Shown one piece after another: positions 34,537 through 42,492 of a DNA stretch of 64,000 nt. Origin of the DNA: an uncultured Faecalicatena sp. (GTDB lineage: Bacteria; Bacillota; Clostridia; Lachnospirales; Lachnospiraceae). Position 1 is the stretch's first letter. The number at the start of each line of letters is the position of its first letter. The notes under the pieces were generated by a model. That model was not told the origin of the DNA and did not search any database. It worked only from the letters and a program-made list of their open reading frames with translations. The stretch is from assembly GCA_902489075.1 (NCBI GenBank), contig CABTYO010000013.1:1-64000 (forward strand). Direction: 5' to 3'. Made by a program: the position numbers and the translations under genes.

Positions 34537-34854
34537 ATGGCAAATACAAATATTACCATGAGGATGGATGAAACGTTGAAAGCGCAGTTGCAGGAACTTA
34601 TGTCCAATCTTGGACTCGATATGACAACTTTCTTTACTATGGCTGCTAAACAGGCAGTGAGAGAACAGGCATTGCCGTTTCAACCCAGTTTGCAAAAAGG
34701 TAGATATAGTAAAAATGCGTACAGGATGGCAATGCAGAATACAAAATATGATAATTCCGGTAGAGCTGTAGTAGAGAAAGACGATGACTGGCGGGATGAA
34801 ACGGAATGGGATGATATGTTTGAACAAATGAAGGCCGAGAGGGGAAGAAAATAG
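34537..34854 (+). CDS. RelB/DinJ-family antitoxin
   Basis: The 105-residue protein starts with the RelB/DinJ ribbon-helix-helix: NTNITMRMDETLKAQLQELM, then GLDMTTFFTMAAKQAVREQALPF. The acidic C-terminal tail (EKDDDWRDETEWDDMFEQM) would wrap and inhibit the toxin. RHH antitoxins of this kind also repress their own promoter. GAAGGAGTTGATATT precedes the ATG. The toxin starts one base after its stop. The usual partner of DinJ/RelB is a YafQ/RelE RNase, but the partner here is MazF-like. Confidence 0.87.
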   Translation: MANTNITMRMDETLKAQLQELMSNLGLDMTTFFTMAAKQAVREQALPFQPSLQKGRYSKNAYRMAMQNTKYDNSGRAVVEKDDDWRDETEWDDMFEQMKAERGRK

Positions 34855-34855
34855 T

Positions 34856-35194
34856 ATGTATAACAAAGGCGAAGTCTGGTTTGTGGAATTTCCTTTAGAG
34901 GAGGATCATTTAAAATCAATTAATAGGCCGGTTATAGTATTGGATGAAAGTACCCTTGGAGTGTTATCAGTAAAGATTACAAAGCATAGTCCAAGAAAGG
35001 AAGATCCTTACGATATACCTATTTTATATTGGCAGGAAGCAAATTTAAGATTAGCATCTACGGCAAGGGTGTCGAAAGTTACAGTGTTAGACCAGGATAG
35101 TTTTATATTCAAAATCGGTGATCTACATGAAGATGATTTGATAAGAATAGAAGAGATGTACATGAAGTATCTGCAGGAAAATGGTGTTGTGTGA
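34856..35194 (+). CDS. PemK/MazF-family toxin (endoribonuclease)
   Basis: The 112-residue protein has MazF/PemK features: YNKGEVWFVEFPLEED at the N-terminus, SINRPVIVLDES, LGVLSVKITKHSPR and the later SKVTVLDQDSFIFKIGDL strand. MazF toxins cut mRNA at short sequences and stop growth until the antitoxin recovers. The usual basic G-D-V-x-x-x-D/P and R-P motifs are present, but the middle is diverged. It is translationally coupled to the antitoxin (one-base gap). The pairing with a RelB-type antitoxin makes this a hybrid module. Confidence 0.8.
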   Translation: MYNKGEVWFVEFPLEEDHLKSINRPVIVLDESTLGVLSVKITKHSPRKEDPYDIPILYWQEANLRLASTARVSKVTVLDQDSFIFKIGDLHEDDLIRIEEMYMKYLQENGVV

Positions 35195-35253
35195 GAGCAT
35201 AGCACCTTTTTCTTATTTTTTTATTGAATAACTGCAAAATGAAAAATTTTTTG

Positions 35254-35305
35254 AATAACACTTGCATATTATGCATTACAGATGTATAATTATGCAAGTG
35301 TTATT
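35254..35305 (+). promoter_or_regulatory. argC promoter inside a 15-bp inverted repeat, ARG-box-like
   Basis: TTGCAT (35262-35267) and TATAAT (35285-35290) are separated by 17 bases. The arms AATAACACTTGCATA (35254-35268) and TATGCAAGTGTTATT (35291-35305) are perfect inverted repeats bracketing the promoter core. Within it TGTATAATTATGCA fits the ArgR/AhrC operator form TGNAT-N4-ATNCA, and TTGCATATTATGCAT is a second near-match. ArgR repression by arginine is the natural reading. Confidence 0.7.
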
Positions 35306-35441
35306 TATGTTTATATGTTAATATATTCTATCACGTGAAAATCCATCGAAAAATCTATCCGGGTAACCCCGGATCAGCTCTTTACTTCATATGGAAAGTG
35401 GTATATGATAATAAGTTAGAAAAAGAAAGGAAGTTTTACGT

Positions 35442-36482
35442 ATGATTAAAGCAGGGATTATAGGATCAACGGGATATGCAGGCGGCGAGCTTGTGAGAAT
35501 CCTGACGGCACATAAAGAGGTAGAGATCGTCTGGTATGGTTCCAGAAGTTACATAGACAAGAAGTATGCAGAGGTTTATCAGAACATGTTCCAGATCGTG
35601 GATGCGGTCTGCATGGATGACAACATGGAGGAGCTTTCTGACCAGGTGGATGTGATTTTCACGGCAACGCCCCAGGGACTGTGTGCATCTCTTGTGAATG
35701 AAGAGATTTTGTCAAAAGTAAAGATCATCGATCTGAGTGCAGATTTCCGCATCAAGGATGTATCTGTATACGAGAAGTGGTATGGAATCGAGCATAAGAG
35801 TCCGGAATTTATCAAGGAAGCCGTGTACGGACTGTGTGAGATCAACCGTGAGGATGTGAAGAAGGCAAGACTGGTGGCGAATCCGGGATGCTATACAACC
35901 TGTTCCATTTTAACAGCCTATCCTCTGGCAAAAGAAGGACTGATCGATATGAGCACCCTGATCATTGATGCAAAGTCAGGGACGTCCGGGGCAGGCAGGG
36001 GCGCAAAGCTTCCGAATCTTTACTGTGAAGTGAACGAGAATATCAAGGCTTACGGCGTGGCAACACACCGACATACACCGGAGATCGAGGAGCAGCTCGG
36101 ATATGCGGCGGGAGAAGAGGTCGTATTGAACTTTACTCCGCATCTAGTGCCGATGAACCGGGGGATCCTTGCAACGGAATATGCCAAGCTGACAAAGAAG
36201 GTTACATACGAAGGAGTAAAGGCCGTTTACGATAAATATTATGCAGATGAGAAGTTCATCCGTGTGCTGGAAAAAGATGTCTGTCCGGAGACAAAATGGG
36301 TAGAGGGCAGCAATTACGTGGATATCAACTTCAAGATTGATGAGAGGACCGGACGCATCATCATGATGGGTGCGATCGACAATCTGGTAAAAGGGGCAGC
36401 CGGCCAGGCGGTTCAGAATATGAACCTGATGTTTGGACTGAAAGAGACAGAGGGTCTGGAACTGGTACCGATGTTCCCGTAA
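35442..36482 (+). CDS. argC: N-acetyl-gamma-glutamyl-phosphate reductase
   Basis: The 346-residue NADPH-dependent reductase makes N-acetylglutamate semialdehyde in arginine synthesis. Signatures are IKAGIIGSTGYAGGELVRIL (nucleotide site), ATPQGLCASLV, the catalytic cysteine in VANPGCYTTCSILTAYPL, and GTSGAGRGAKLPNLYCE with the HRHTPEIEEQ-like THRHTPEIEEQLG. GAAAGGAAGTTTTACGT precedes ATG 35442. It is first in the argC-GNAT-argJ-argB-argD operon, behind an ARG-box promoter and a ~140-base leader in which I see no riboswitch. Confidence 0.95.
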   Translation: MIKAGIIGSTGYAGGELVRILTAHKEVEIVWYGSRSYIDKKYAEVYQNMFQIVDAVCMDDNMEELSDQVDVIFTATPQGLCASLVNEEILSKVKIIDLSADFRIKDVSVYEKWYGIEHKSPEFIKEAVYGLCEINREDVKKARLVANPGCYTTCSILTAYPLAKEGLIDMSTLIIDAKSGTSGAGRGAKLPNLYCEVNENIKAYGVATHRHTPEIEEQLGYAAGEEVVLNFTPHLVPMNRGILATEYAKLTKKVTYEGVKAVYDKYYADEKFIRVLEKDVCPETKWVEGSNYVDINFKIDERTGRIIMMGAIDNLVKGAAGQAVQNMNLMFGLKETEGLELVPMFP

Positions 36483-36535
36483 TAAGATGAACAGATAGAA
36501 GATAAATCACAGAGCTATAAGAAGAGGGGGAAGAT

Positions 36536-36982
36536 ATGGTTCGTATCATGACAATAGACGATTATGACGGCGTGTATGCGCTGTGGATGAAGATCAAGGG
36601 ATTCGGCATCCGCAGCATCGATGATTCACGTGAGGGCGTGAGGCGTTTTTTGAAAAGAAATCCTACCACAAGCGTGGTCGCCGAGGAGGATGGCAGGATC
36701 GTCGGAAGCATCCTCTGCGGACATGACGGCAGGCGGGGATGTCTGTACCACGTTTGCGTGGATGAGGCATACAGAAGACGCGGAATTGGAAAAGCGATGG
36801 TCGTTATGGCGATGGAGGCTTTAAGAAAAGAAGAAATCAGTAAAGTGTCACTGATCGCATTTACAAAGAATGATGTGGGCAATGCATTCTGGAACACGAT
36901 CGGATGGACGGAAAGACTGGATCTGAATTACTATGATTTTACTTTAAATAAAGAAAATATTACAGCGTTTAACGAAGGTTAG
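36536..36982 (+). CDS. GNAT-family N-acetyltransferase in the arginine operon
   Basis: The 148-residue acetyltransferase has the four GNAT motifs: VRIMTIDDYDGVYALWM (strand 1), VVAEEDGRIVGSILCG, LYHVCVDEAYRRRGIGKAM (acetyl-CoA loop R/Q-x-x-G-x-G/A) and NAFWNTIGWTERLDLNYY. It is embedded between argC and argJ, so it could be a short N-acetylglutamate synthase that primes the pathway, alongside ArgJ. It could also act on an unrelated small molecule. GAAGAGGGGGAAGAT precedes ATG 36536. Confidence 0.82.
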   Translation: MVRIMTIDDYDGVYALWMKIKGFGIRSIDDSREGVRRFLKRNPTTSVVAEEDGRIVGSILCGHDGRRGCLYHVCVDEAYRRRGIGKAMVVMAMEALRKEEISKVSLIAFTKNDVGNAFWNTIGWTERLDLNYYDFTLNKENITAFNEG

Positions 36983-37034
36983 AATAGTGTCTGTTAACAC
37001 AGCATTTATAGAGGATCAGAAAGGAAGAAAAGTG

Positions 37035-38258
37035 ATGAAGATAATCGAAGGCGGAGTGACCGCGGCAAAGGGATTTGAGGCTGCATCAGCGGCAGCTGGG
37101 ATCAAGTATCAGGACCGGAGTGATATGGCCCTTATATATAGTAAGAAGCCATGCAAGACAGCAGGGACTTTTACGACAAATGTAGTGAAAGCAGCGCCGG
37201 TAAAATGGGACCGAAGCGTGGTAGAAAGCGGTGTGAAGTCCCAGGCAGTCATTGTGAATTCAGGAATCGCCAATGCCTGCACAGGCGAGGAAGGCTATGG
37301 ATACTGCAAAGAGACAGCGGATGCGGCGGCGAAGGTTCTCGGCGTAGAGGCAGAGGGCGTACTGATCGGCTCCACCGGAGTGATCGGAATGCAGCTTCCA
37401 ATCGATAAGCTGAAAGCTGGAATTGTGCAGCTTGCAGCAGGTAAAAAGGGCGGAATTGAAAGTGGAAATCTGGCGGCAAAGGCGATTATGACGACAGATA
37501 CCCGCGAAAAGGAAATCGCCGTTTCTTTTGAGATCGGCGGGAAAACAGTGACCATCGGCGGTATGGCCAAGGGGTCCGGCATGATCCATCCGAATATGTG
37601 CACGATGCTTTCTTTCATCACAACAGATGCAGCTATTTCTAAGAAAGCCCTGCAGAAAGCCCTGAGTGAAGATGTAAATGATACTTACAATATGATCTCT
37701 GTAGATGGAGATACCTCTACAAATGACACGGTCCTTCTGATGGCAAATGGCATGGCGAAAAATGAGAAGATCAAATACGGGACCAAAGAGTACGAGAAGT
37801 TTGCAGAAGCACTTCATGTGGTCAATGAGACACTTGCCAAGAAAATCGCAGGAGACGGGGAAGGTGCAACCGCATTATTTGAGGCAAATGTAATCGGCGC
37901 ATCCACAAAAGAACAGGCAAAAGTACTGGCAAAAGCCATTGTCTGCTCGAACCTGACAAAGGCAGCCATTGCAGGCCATGATGCCAACTGGGGAAGAATC
38001 CTGTGTGCAATGGGATATTCCGGGGCGCAGTTTGATCCGGAGAAGGTCGATCTCTTTTTCGAGAGTAAGGCTGGTAAAATCCAGATCATCGAGAATGGTA
38101 CGGCAGTGAATTACAGCGAGGAAAAAGCGACTGAGATTTTATCCCAGCCGGAAGTAAAGGCAACAGCAGATATCAAAGAAGGAACAGAAACCGCAACTGC
38201 ATGGGGATGTGACCTGACCCACGGATACATTGACATCAATGCAGATTACCGCAGTTAA
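37035..38258 (+). CDS. argJ: bifunctional ornithine acetyltransferase / N-acetylglutamate synthase
   Basis: ArgJ moves the acetyl group from N-acetylornithine to glutamate and recycles it. It is made as a precursor that cleaves itself before a threonine; here the site is GMIHPNMCTMLSFITTD, with cysteine rather than the commoner alanine before the nucleophile threonine. Other motifs are GVTAAKGFEAASAAAGIKY, VNSGIANACTGEEGY and AIAGHDANWGRI. I chose ATG 37035 (AAAGGAAGAAAAGTG upstream), giving 407 residues, over an in-frame start at 36987. It lies in the arg operon. Confidence 0.93.
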   Translation: MKIIEGGVTAAKGFEAASAAAGIKYQDRSDMALIYSKKPCKTAGTFTTNVVKAAPVKWDRSVVESGVKSQAVIVNSGIANACTGEEGYGYCKETADAAAKVLGVEAEGVLIGSTGVIGMQLPIDKLKAGIVQLAAGKKGGIESGNLAAKAIMTTDTREKEIAVSFEIGGKTVTIGGMAKGSGMIHPNMCTMLSFITTDAAISKKALQKALSEDVNDTYNMISVDGDTSTNDTVLLMANGMAKNEKIKYGTKEYEKFAEALHVVNETLAKKIAGDGEGATALFEANVIGASTKEQAKVLAKAIVCSNLTKAAIAGHDANWGRILCAMGYSGAQFDPEKVDLFFESKAGKIQIIENGTAVNYSEEKATEILSQPEVKATADIKEGTETATAWGCDLTHGYIDINADYRS

Positions 38259-38276
38259 GGAATAAGGAGGGATCTT

Positions 38277-39179
38277 ATGAACGAGAATATGCAGCAATAC
38301 CTTGAAAAAGCGCAGGTTTTGATCGAAGCGCTTCCATACATCCAGAGATTCAACCGCAAGATCATTGTGGTCAAGTACGGCGGAAGCGCCATGGTCGATG
38401 AGGAATTGAAAAAGCAGGTCATCGAGGACGTGACACTGTTAAAACTGGTAGGCTTTAAGCCGATCATTGTACATGGTGGTGGTAAGGAAATCAGCCGCTG
38501 GGTGAGCAAAGTGGGGATGGAGCCACATTTCATCAACGGTCTTCGTGTCACAGACGCGGATACGATGGAAGTTGCAGAGATGGTGCTGGGCAAGGTGAAT
38601 AAAAGCCTGGTGCAGCTCGTGGAAGAGCTGGGCGTGCGTGCCATTGGTATCAGCGGTAAGGACGGCGGCCTTTTAAAGGTTGACAAGAAGCTGTCCAATG
38701 GAGAGGATATCGGTTTTGTAGGAGAAGTAAAGGAAGTCAATGCAGAGATTCTGTATGACCTTCTGGAGAAAGATTTCCTGCCGATCGTGTGTCCGGTTGG
38801 TCTGGATGATGAATATAATACATACAATATCAATGCGGATGATGCTGCATGTGCCATCGCACGGGCTGTCAAGGCTGAAAAGCTGGCATTTTTGACGGAT
38901 ATCGAAGGGGTCTATAAAGATCCGGATGATCCGAAGACACTGATCTCCGAGCTGGAAGTGGATGAGGCGCAGAAGCTGATGGATGACGGCTATATCGGAG
39001 GCGGAATGCTGCCGAAGCTGCAGAATTGTATTGATGCCATCGGAAACGGTGTTTCAAGGGTGCATATTCTGGATGGAAGGATTCCACACTGCCTATTATT
39101 GGAAATCTTTACGAACAGAGGAATTGGAACTGCAATTCTGAATGGGGAAGAAAGCAGGTATTATCATGGTGAACAGTAA
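38277..39179 (+). CDS. argB: acetylglutamate kinase
   Basis: The 300-residue amino-acid kinase phosphorylates N-acetylglutamate. Motifs are [62 protein letters not shown] and [18 protein letters not shown]. The N-terminal helix ([19 protein letters not shown]) is the one that in hexameric, arginine-sensitive kinases forms the inhibitor-linked interface, so feedback by arginine is likely. GGAATAAGGAGGGATCTT precedes the ATG. The end overlaps the argD start by 14 bases. Confidence 0.95.
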   Translation: MNENMQQYLEKAQVLIEALPYIQRFNRKIIVVKYGGSAMVDEELKKQVIEDVTLLKLVGFKPIIVHGGGKEISRWVSKVGMEPHFINGLRVTDADTMEVAEMVLGKVNKSLVQLVEELGVRAIGISGKDGGLLKVDKKLSNGEDIGFVGEVKEVNAEILYDLLEKDFLPIVCPVGLDDEYNTYNINADDAACAIARAVKAEKLAFLTDIEGVYKDPDDPKTLISELEVDEAQKLMDDGYIGGGMLPKLQNCIDAIGNGVSRVHILDGRIPHCLLLEIFTNRGIGTAILNGEESRYYHGEQ

Positions 39180-40350
39180 GATTCAGGCGGCAGAGGAGAA
39201 TCTGCTGCACGTATATAACCGTTTCCCGATCGCCCTGGAGCGCGGCGACGGGATGTATGTCTATGATACAGAAGGAAAGGAATATCTGGACTTTGCCGCA
39301 GGGTTTGCGGTGACGGGACTGGGATATAATAATCAGGAACTAAACAGTGCCTTAAAAGAGCAGATCGACAAGATCTATCACATCTCCAATCTCTATTATC
39401 ATGAGAACTGTGGAGAGGCAGCAAGGGAGCTGAACCGGATCTGCGGAATGGACCGTGTGTTCTTTACAAACAGTGGAAGCGAGGCCAACGAGGGGGCGCT
39501 CAAAGCAGCCAGAAGATATGCCTATACGAAACAGACCGGGCGTTATGAGTTTATTGCCATGGAGAATTCTTTTCACGGCAGAAGCTTCGGCGCGGTGTCA
39601 GTGACCGGGCATGACGCATATAGAGAGCCTTTTGAACCGGTCGTTCCGGGAGTGCATTTTGCCACATTCAATGATCTGGACAGCGTGAAAGCACTGGTAA
39701 ATGATAAGACCTGCGCGATCATTCTGGAGCCGCTGCAGGGTGAGGGAGGCATCAACCTGGCGACACAGGAATTCATGGAAGGCATCCGCAGACTCTGTGA
39801 TGAAAATGGAATCCTGATGATCTGTGATGAAGTCCAGTGTGGAATGGGACGTACCGGAAATTATTTTGCATATCAGGGATTCGGTGTCAAACCGGATATC
39901 ATTACGATGGCAAAGGCAATCGGAAACGGCATTCCGGTGGGCGCATTTGCAATGACAGAGGAAGTCGCCGCTTATTCTCTGAAAGCAGGAGACCACGGTG
40001 CAACTTACGGGGGGAATCCTCTGGCATGTACTGCTGTCAAAAAAGTCATCGAGATTTTTGAGCGCGATCACATCGTCGACCACGTCAACCAGGTGGCGCC
40101 ATATCTGGAAAAACGTCTGGATGAACTCGTGGAAGAGTTGGACTGCGTCGTGAGAAGAAAAGGAAAAGGTCTGATGCAGGGCCTGGAATTCAATATCCCG
40201 GTGGCACAGATCAATCAGAAAACAATTGAAGAAGGACTTCTGGTCATCCAGGCACAGGGGAATGTGATCCGCTTCCTGCCGCCGCTGATCATGGAAGAAA
40301 AGCATGTGGATGAGATGGTCGTGCGCCTGAAACGCGCTCTGGCAAAATAA
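39166..40350 (+). CDS. argD: acetylornithine aminotransferase
   Basis: The class III PLP aminotransferase converts N-acetylglutamate semialdehyde to N-acetylornithine. Signatures are [86 protein letters not shown] (Schiff-base lysine) and [15 protein letters not shown] start it at ATG 39166, giving 394 residues; the ATG at 39142 is in frame but lies deeper in argB with no better ribosome site. It is the last arg gene here; argF, argG and argH are not in the window. Confidence 0.94.
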   Translation: MVNSKIQAAEENLLHVYNRFPIALERGDGMYVYDTEGKEYLDFAAGFAVTGLGYNNQELNSALKEQIDKIYHISNLYYHENCGEAARELNRICGMDRVFFTNSGSEANEGALKAARRYAYTKQTGRYEFIAMENSFHGRSFGAVSVTGHDAYREPFEPVVPGVHFATFNDLDSVKALVNDKTCAIILEPLQGEGGINLATQEFMEGIRRLCDENGILMICDEVQCGMGRTGNYFAYQGFGVKPDIITMAKAIGNGIPVGAFAMTEEVAAYSLKAGDHGATYGGNPLACTAVKKVIEIFERDHIVDHVNQVAPYLEKRLDELVEELDCVVRRKGKGLMQGLEFNIPVAQINQKTIEEGLLVIQAQGNVIRFLPPLIMEEKHVDEMVVRLKRALAK

Positions 40351-40426
40351 AAATACTTATAAAAACCAATCATTGGGACATACTATCAAGAAGCAGAAAG
40401 AACGAAAACTGCAGGAGGTATGAAAT

Positions 40427-40858
40427 ATGATTGGTTTTTTTATTGCACTGCTCTCAGGAGCGCTGATGAGTGTACAGGGAGTATTTAATACACAGGTAAC
40501 AAAGACGACCGGAATGTGGGTCAGCAATGCGTGGGTGCAGCTGTCTGCGTTCGTAGTCTGTGCTGTCGCATGGCTGGTGACCGGGCGGGACAGTATCGCT
40601 GCCATCGGCAAGGTGGAGCCGAAATATATGCTTTTGGGCGGAGTGATCGGTGCCGGCATTACCTGGACCGTGATTAAAAGCATGTCTGCCCTGGGACCTG
40701 CAAAAGCGGCGCTTCTGATCGTTATCGCGCAGCTGATCGTGGCTTATGTAATCGAACTGCTGGGTATGTTTGGTGTGGATAAGTCGCCGCTTGACTGGAG
40801 AAAAATCGGAGGCCTGGCGCTGGCTCTGATCGGGATCGCAATTTTTCAGTGGGAATAA
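40427..40858 (+). CDS. DMT-superfamily YdcZ-type small membrane protein
   Basis: The 143-residue protein has five predicted membrane segments and matches the DUF606/YdcZ branch of the drug/metabolite transporter superfamily. Hallmarks are FFIALLSGALMSVQGVFNTQ at the N-terminus, LLGGVIGAGITWTVIKSM, LGPAKAALLIVIAQLIVAYV and the C-terminal GGLALALIGIAIFQ. Half-size DMT proteins work as dimers. The transported compound is unknown. GCAGGAGGTATGAAAT precedes the ATG. It follows argD by 76 bases and could be co-transcribed, so amino-acid export is one guess. Confidence 0.86.
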   Translation: MIGFFIALLSGALMSVQGVFNTQVTKTTGMWVSNAWVQLSAFVVCAVAWLVTGRDSIAAIGKVEPKYMLLGGVIGAGITWTVIKSMSALGPAKAALLIVIAQLIVAYVIELLGMFGVDKSPLDWRKIGGLALALIGIAIFQWE

Positions 40859-40976
40859 AGCTCTTTTCGTCAATCAGCCTGCACAGATTCCCGTGTGGTT
40901 ACGAAATATACGTGAATTGCTTGAAAGATGAACTATAATGTGTAATAATCGCGTAACAAATTTGTAAAATTATGTA

Positions 40977-41005
40977 TTGTAATTTAACCGGGAATTCGTT
41001 ACAAT
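40977..41005 (+). promoter_or_regulatory. promoter of the comEA operon
   Basis: TTGTAA and TACAAT are separated by 17 bases in the AT-rich 214-bp gap before comEA. The predicted start is near 41012, giving a leader of about 60 bases. Confidence 0.55.
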
Positions 41006-41072
41006 ATTAATGTCCGGCAAGAGGGGATTTCTGACCGTCTGGTTGAAAGACTGGTGAAAACGGGAGGAAATT

Positions 41073-41777
41073 ATGAAGGACAGAAGAATCAGAAGAATCA
41101 GAAGAATCTGTAACATGTTGTGTATCCTGCTGATCACAGGTTTCATGGTCGCAGGATGTGCGAAAGCGGATACAGAGGATTTGAACGAGTTGGAGTTAGG
41201 GGCAGGCAGTACAGAACAGGCAGAGACAGATGGGCAGACATCCAGGCCAGGAGAAGCATCCGGGAAAGAAGAGGCTGATCAGGAAGAACCGGCCGAAAAA
41301 GGTGCCGGGAAGAAGGCCGCAGATGTCAGTACGGTCTTTGTCCATGTATGTGGTGCTGTGAAGGCTCCGGGAGTATATGAATTATCCGGTGAAGCAAGGG
41401 TGTATGAGGCGATTGCTCTGGCAGGCGGTATGAAGGATGAAGCTGCGGCGGAGGCTTTGAACCAGGCCGAGAGGATTACGGATGGGGAGCGCATTTATAT
41501 ACCGACTAAGGAAGAACTGGAAAAAGGGATTGTAGACGGCGCGAAGCCGAATGTAACAGGTACGGACGTAAAAGACGAGGGTAAGATAAATATTAATACG
41601 GCAGATAAAGAAGAGCTTAAGACTCTGCCCGGTATCGGCGATGCGAAGGCAGACAGCATCATTTCCTACCGGGAAGCGAACGGACCCTTTGGTGCCATCG
41701 AAGACCTGATGAATGTAGAGGGCATCAAAGAGGGCGTTTTCCATAAGATAGAAGACAAAATTACAGCGACATCATAA
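41073..41777 (+). CDS. comEA: ComEA-like lipoprotein: SLBB plus helix-hairpin-helix DNA-binding domain
   Basis: The 234-residue protein has a lipoprotein signal (CNMLCILLITGFMVAGC, lipobox VAGC) and an acidic linker. It continues with an SLBB domain (TVFVHVCGAVKAPGVYELSG, VYEAIALAGGM) and a ComEA helix-hairpin-helix pair (INTADKEELKTLPGIGDAKA, FGAIEDLMNVEGI). ComEA binds incoming DNA on the outer membrane face for transfer to the ComEC channel. comEC lies 3.1 kb downstream in the same direction, separated by a two-component system and a GerMN lipoprotein. GAAAACGGGAGGAAATT precedes the ATG. Confidence 0.9.
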   Translation: MKDRRIRRIRRICNMLCILLITGFMVAGCAKADTEDLNELELGAGSTEQAETDGQTSRPGEASGKEEADQEEPAEKGAGKKAADVSTVFVHVCGAVKAPGVYELSGEARVYEAIALAGGMKDEAAAEALNQAERITDGERIYIPTKEELEKGIVDGAKPNVTGTDVKDEGKININTADKEELKTLPGIGDAKADSIISYREANGPFGAIEDLMNVEGIKEGVFHKIEDKITATS

Positions 41778-41802
41778 AGTAAAAGTTAAGGGAAAGAGGA
41801 GT

Positions 41803-42492
41803 ATGGGCAAGAAGAAAATCTTAGTAGTAGATGACGAAAAATTAATAGTAAAGGGGATTCGTTTCAGCCTTGAGCAGGACGGTATGGAAGTAGACTGTGC
41901 CTATGATGGTGAGGAAGCTCTGGAGTACGCGAAGAACTGTGAGTATGATCTGGTCCTTCTTGACGTGATGCTTCCGAAGCTGGACGGATTTCAGGTCTGC
42001 CAGCAGATCCGGGAATTTTCTGATATGCCGATCGTAATGCTGACAGCCAAGAGCGAGGATATGGATAAGATCCTGGGGCTTGAGTACGGCGCAGATGACT
42101 ATATTACGAAGCCGTTCAATATTCTGGAAGTAAAGGCACGTATCAAGGCGATCATGCGCAGGACTGCGAAGCGGGAGGAGCCGGCCGGCAGTACCGTTAT
42201 CGTGAAAGGGAACATGCGGATCGACTGCGAGAGCCGCAGAGTATTTATCGGAGAGCGGGAGATCAACCTGACAGCCAAGGAATTTGACGTGCTTGAGCTT
42301 CTCGCCATGAATCCGAACAAAGTATACAGCAGAGAGAATCTGCTGAATCTCATCTGGGGGTACGATTATCCAGGAGATGCTAGAACAGTAGATGTGCATA
42401 TCAGACGTCTGCGGGAGAAGATTGAGATCAATCCAAGCGAACCAAAATATGTACATACGAAGTGGGGAGTTGGTTATTATTTCCAGGGATAA
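41803..42492 (+). CDS. OmpR-family response regulator
   Basis: The 229-residue protein has a receiver domain (KKILVVDDEKLIVKGI, phospho-acceptor aspartate in YDLVLLDVMLPKLDG, VMLTAKSED, ITKPFN) and a winged-helix OmpR/PhoB domain (EINLTAKEFDVLELLAMNPN, VDVHIRRLREKIE, VHTKWGVGYYF). It is partnered with the histidine kinase whose gene overlaps its end. It resembles WalR/PhoP-type regulators. It sits between the two competence genes, so it may control DNA uptake or envelope functions. GGGAAAGAGGAGT precedes the ATG. Confidence 0.93.
   Translation: MGKKKILVVDDEKLIVKGIRFSLEQDGMEVDCAYDGEEALEYAKNCEYDLVLLDVMLPKLDGFQVCQQIREFSDMPIVMLTAKSEDMDKILGLEYGADDYITKPFNILEVKARIKAIMRRTAKREEPAGSTVIVKGNMRIDCESRRVFIGEREINLTAKEFDVLELLAMNPNKVYSRENLLNLIWGYDYPGDARTVDVHIRRLREKIEINPSEPKYVHTKWGVGYYFQG

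Noticed and set aside
35306..35441. Possible T-box or arginine riboswitch in the argC leader
   Set aside because: No T-box sequence, specifier hairpin or terminator/antiterminator pair is visible; the promoter operator is a sufficient explanation.
39598..40305. 235-codon minus-strand frame opposite argD
   Set aside because: Antisense shadow of a conserved gene with no start signals or recognisable domain.
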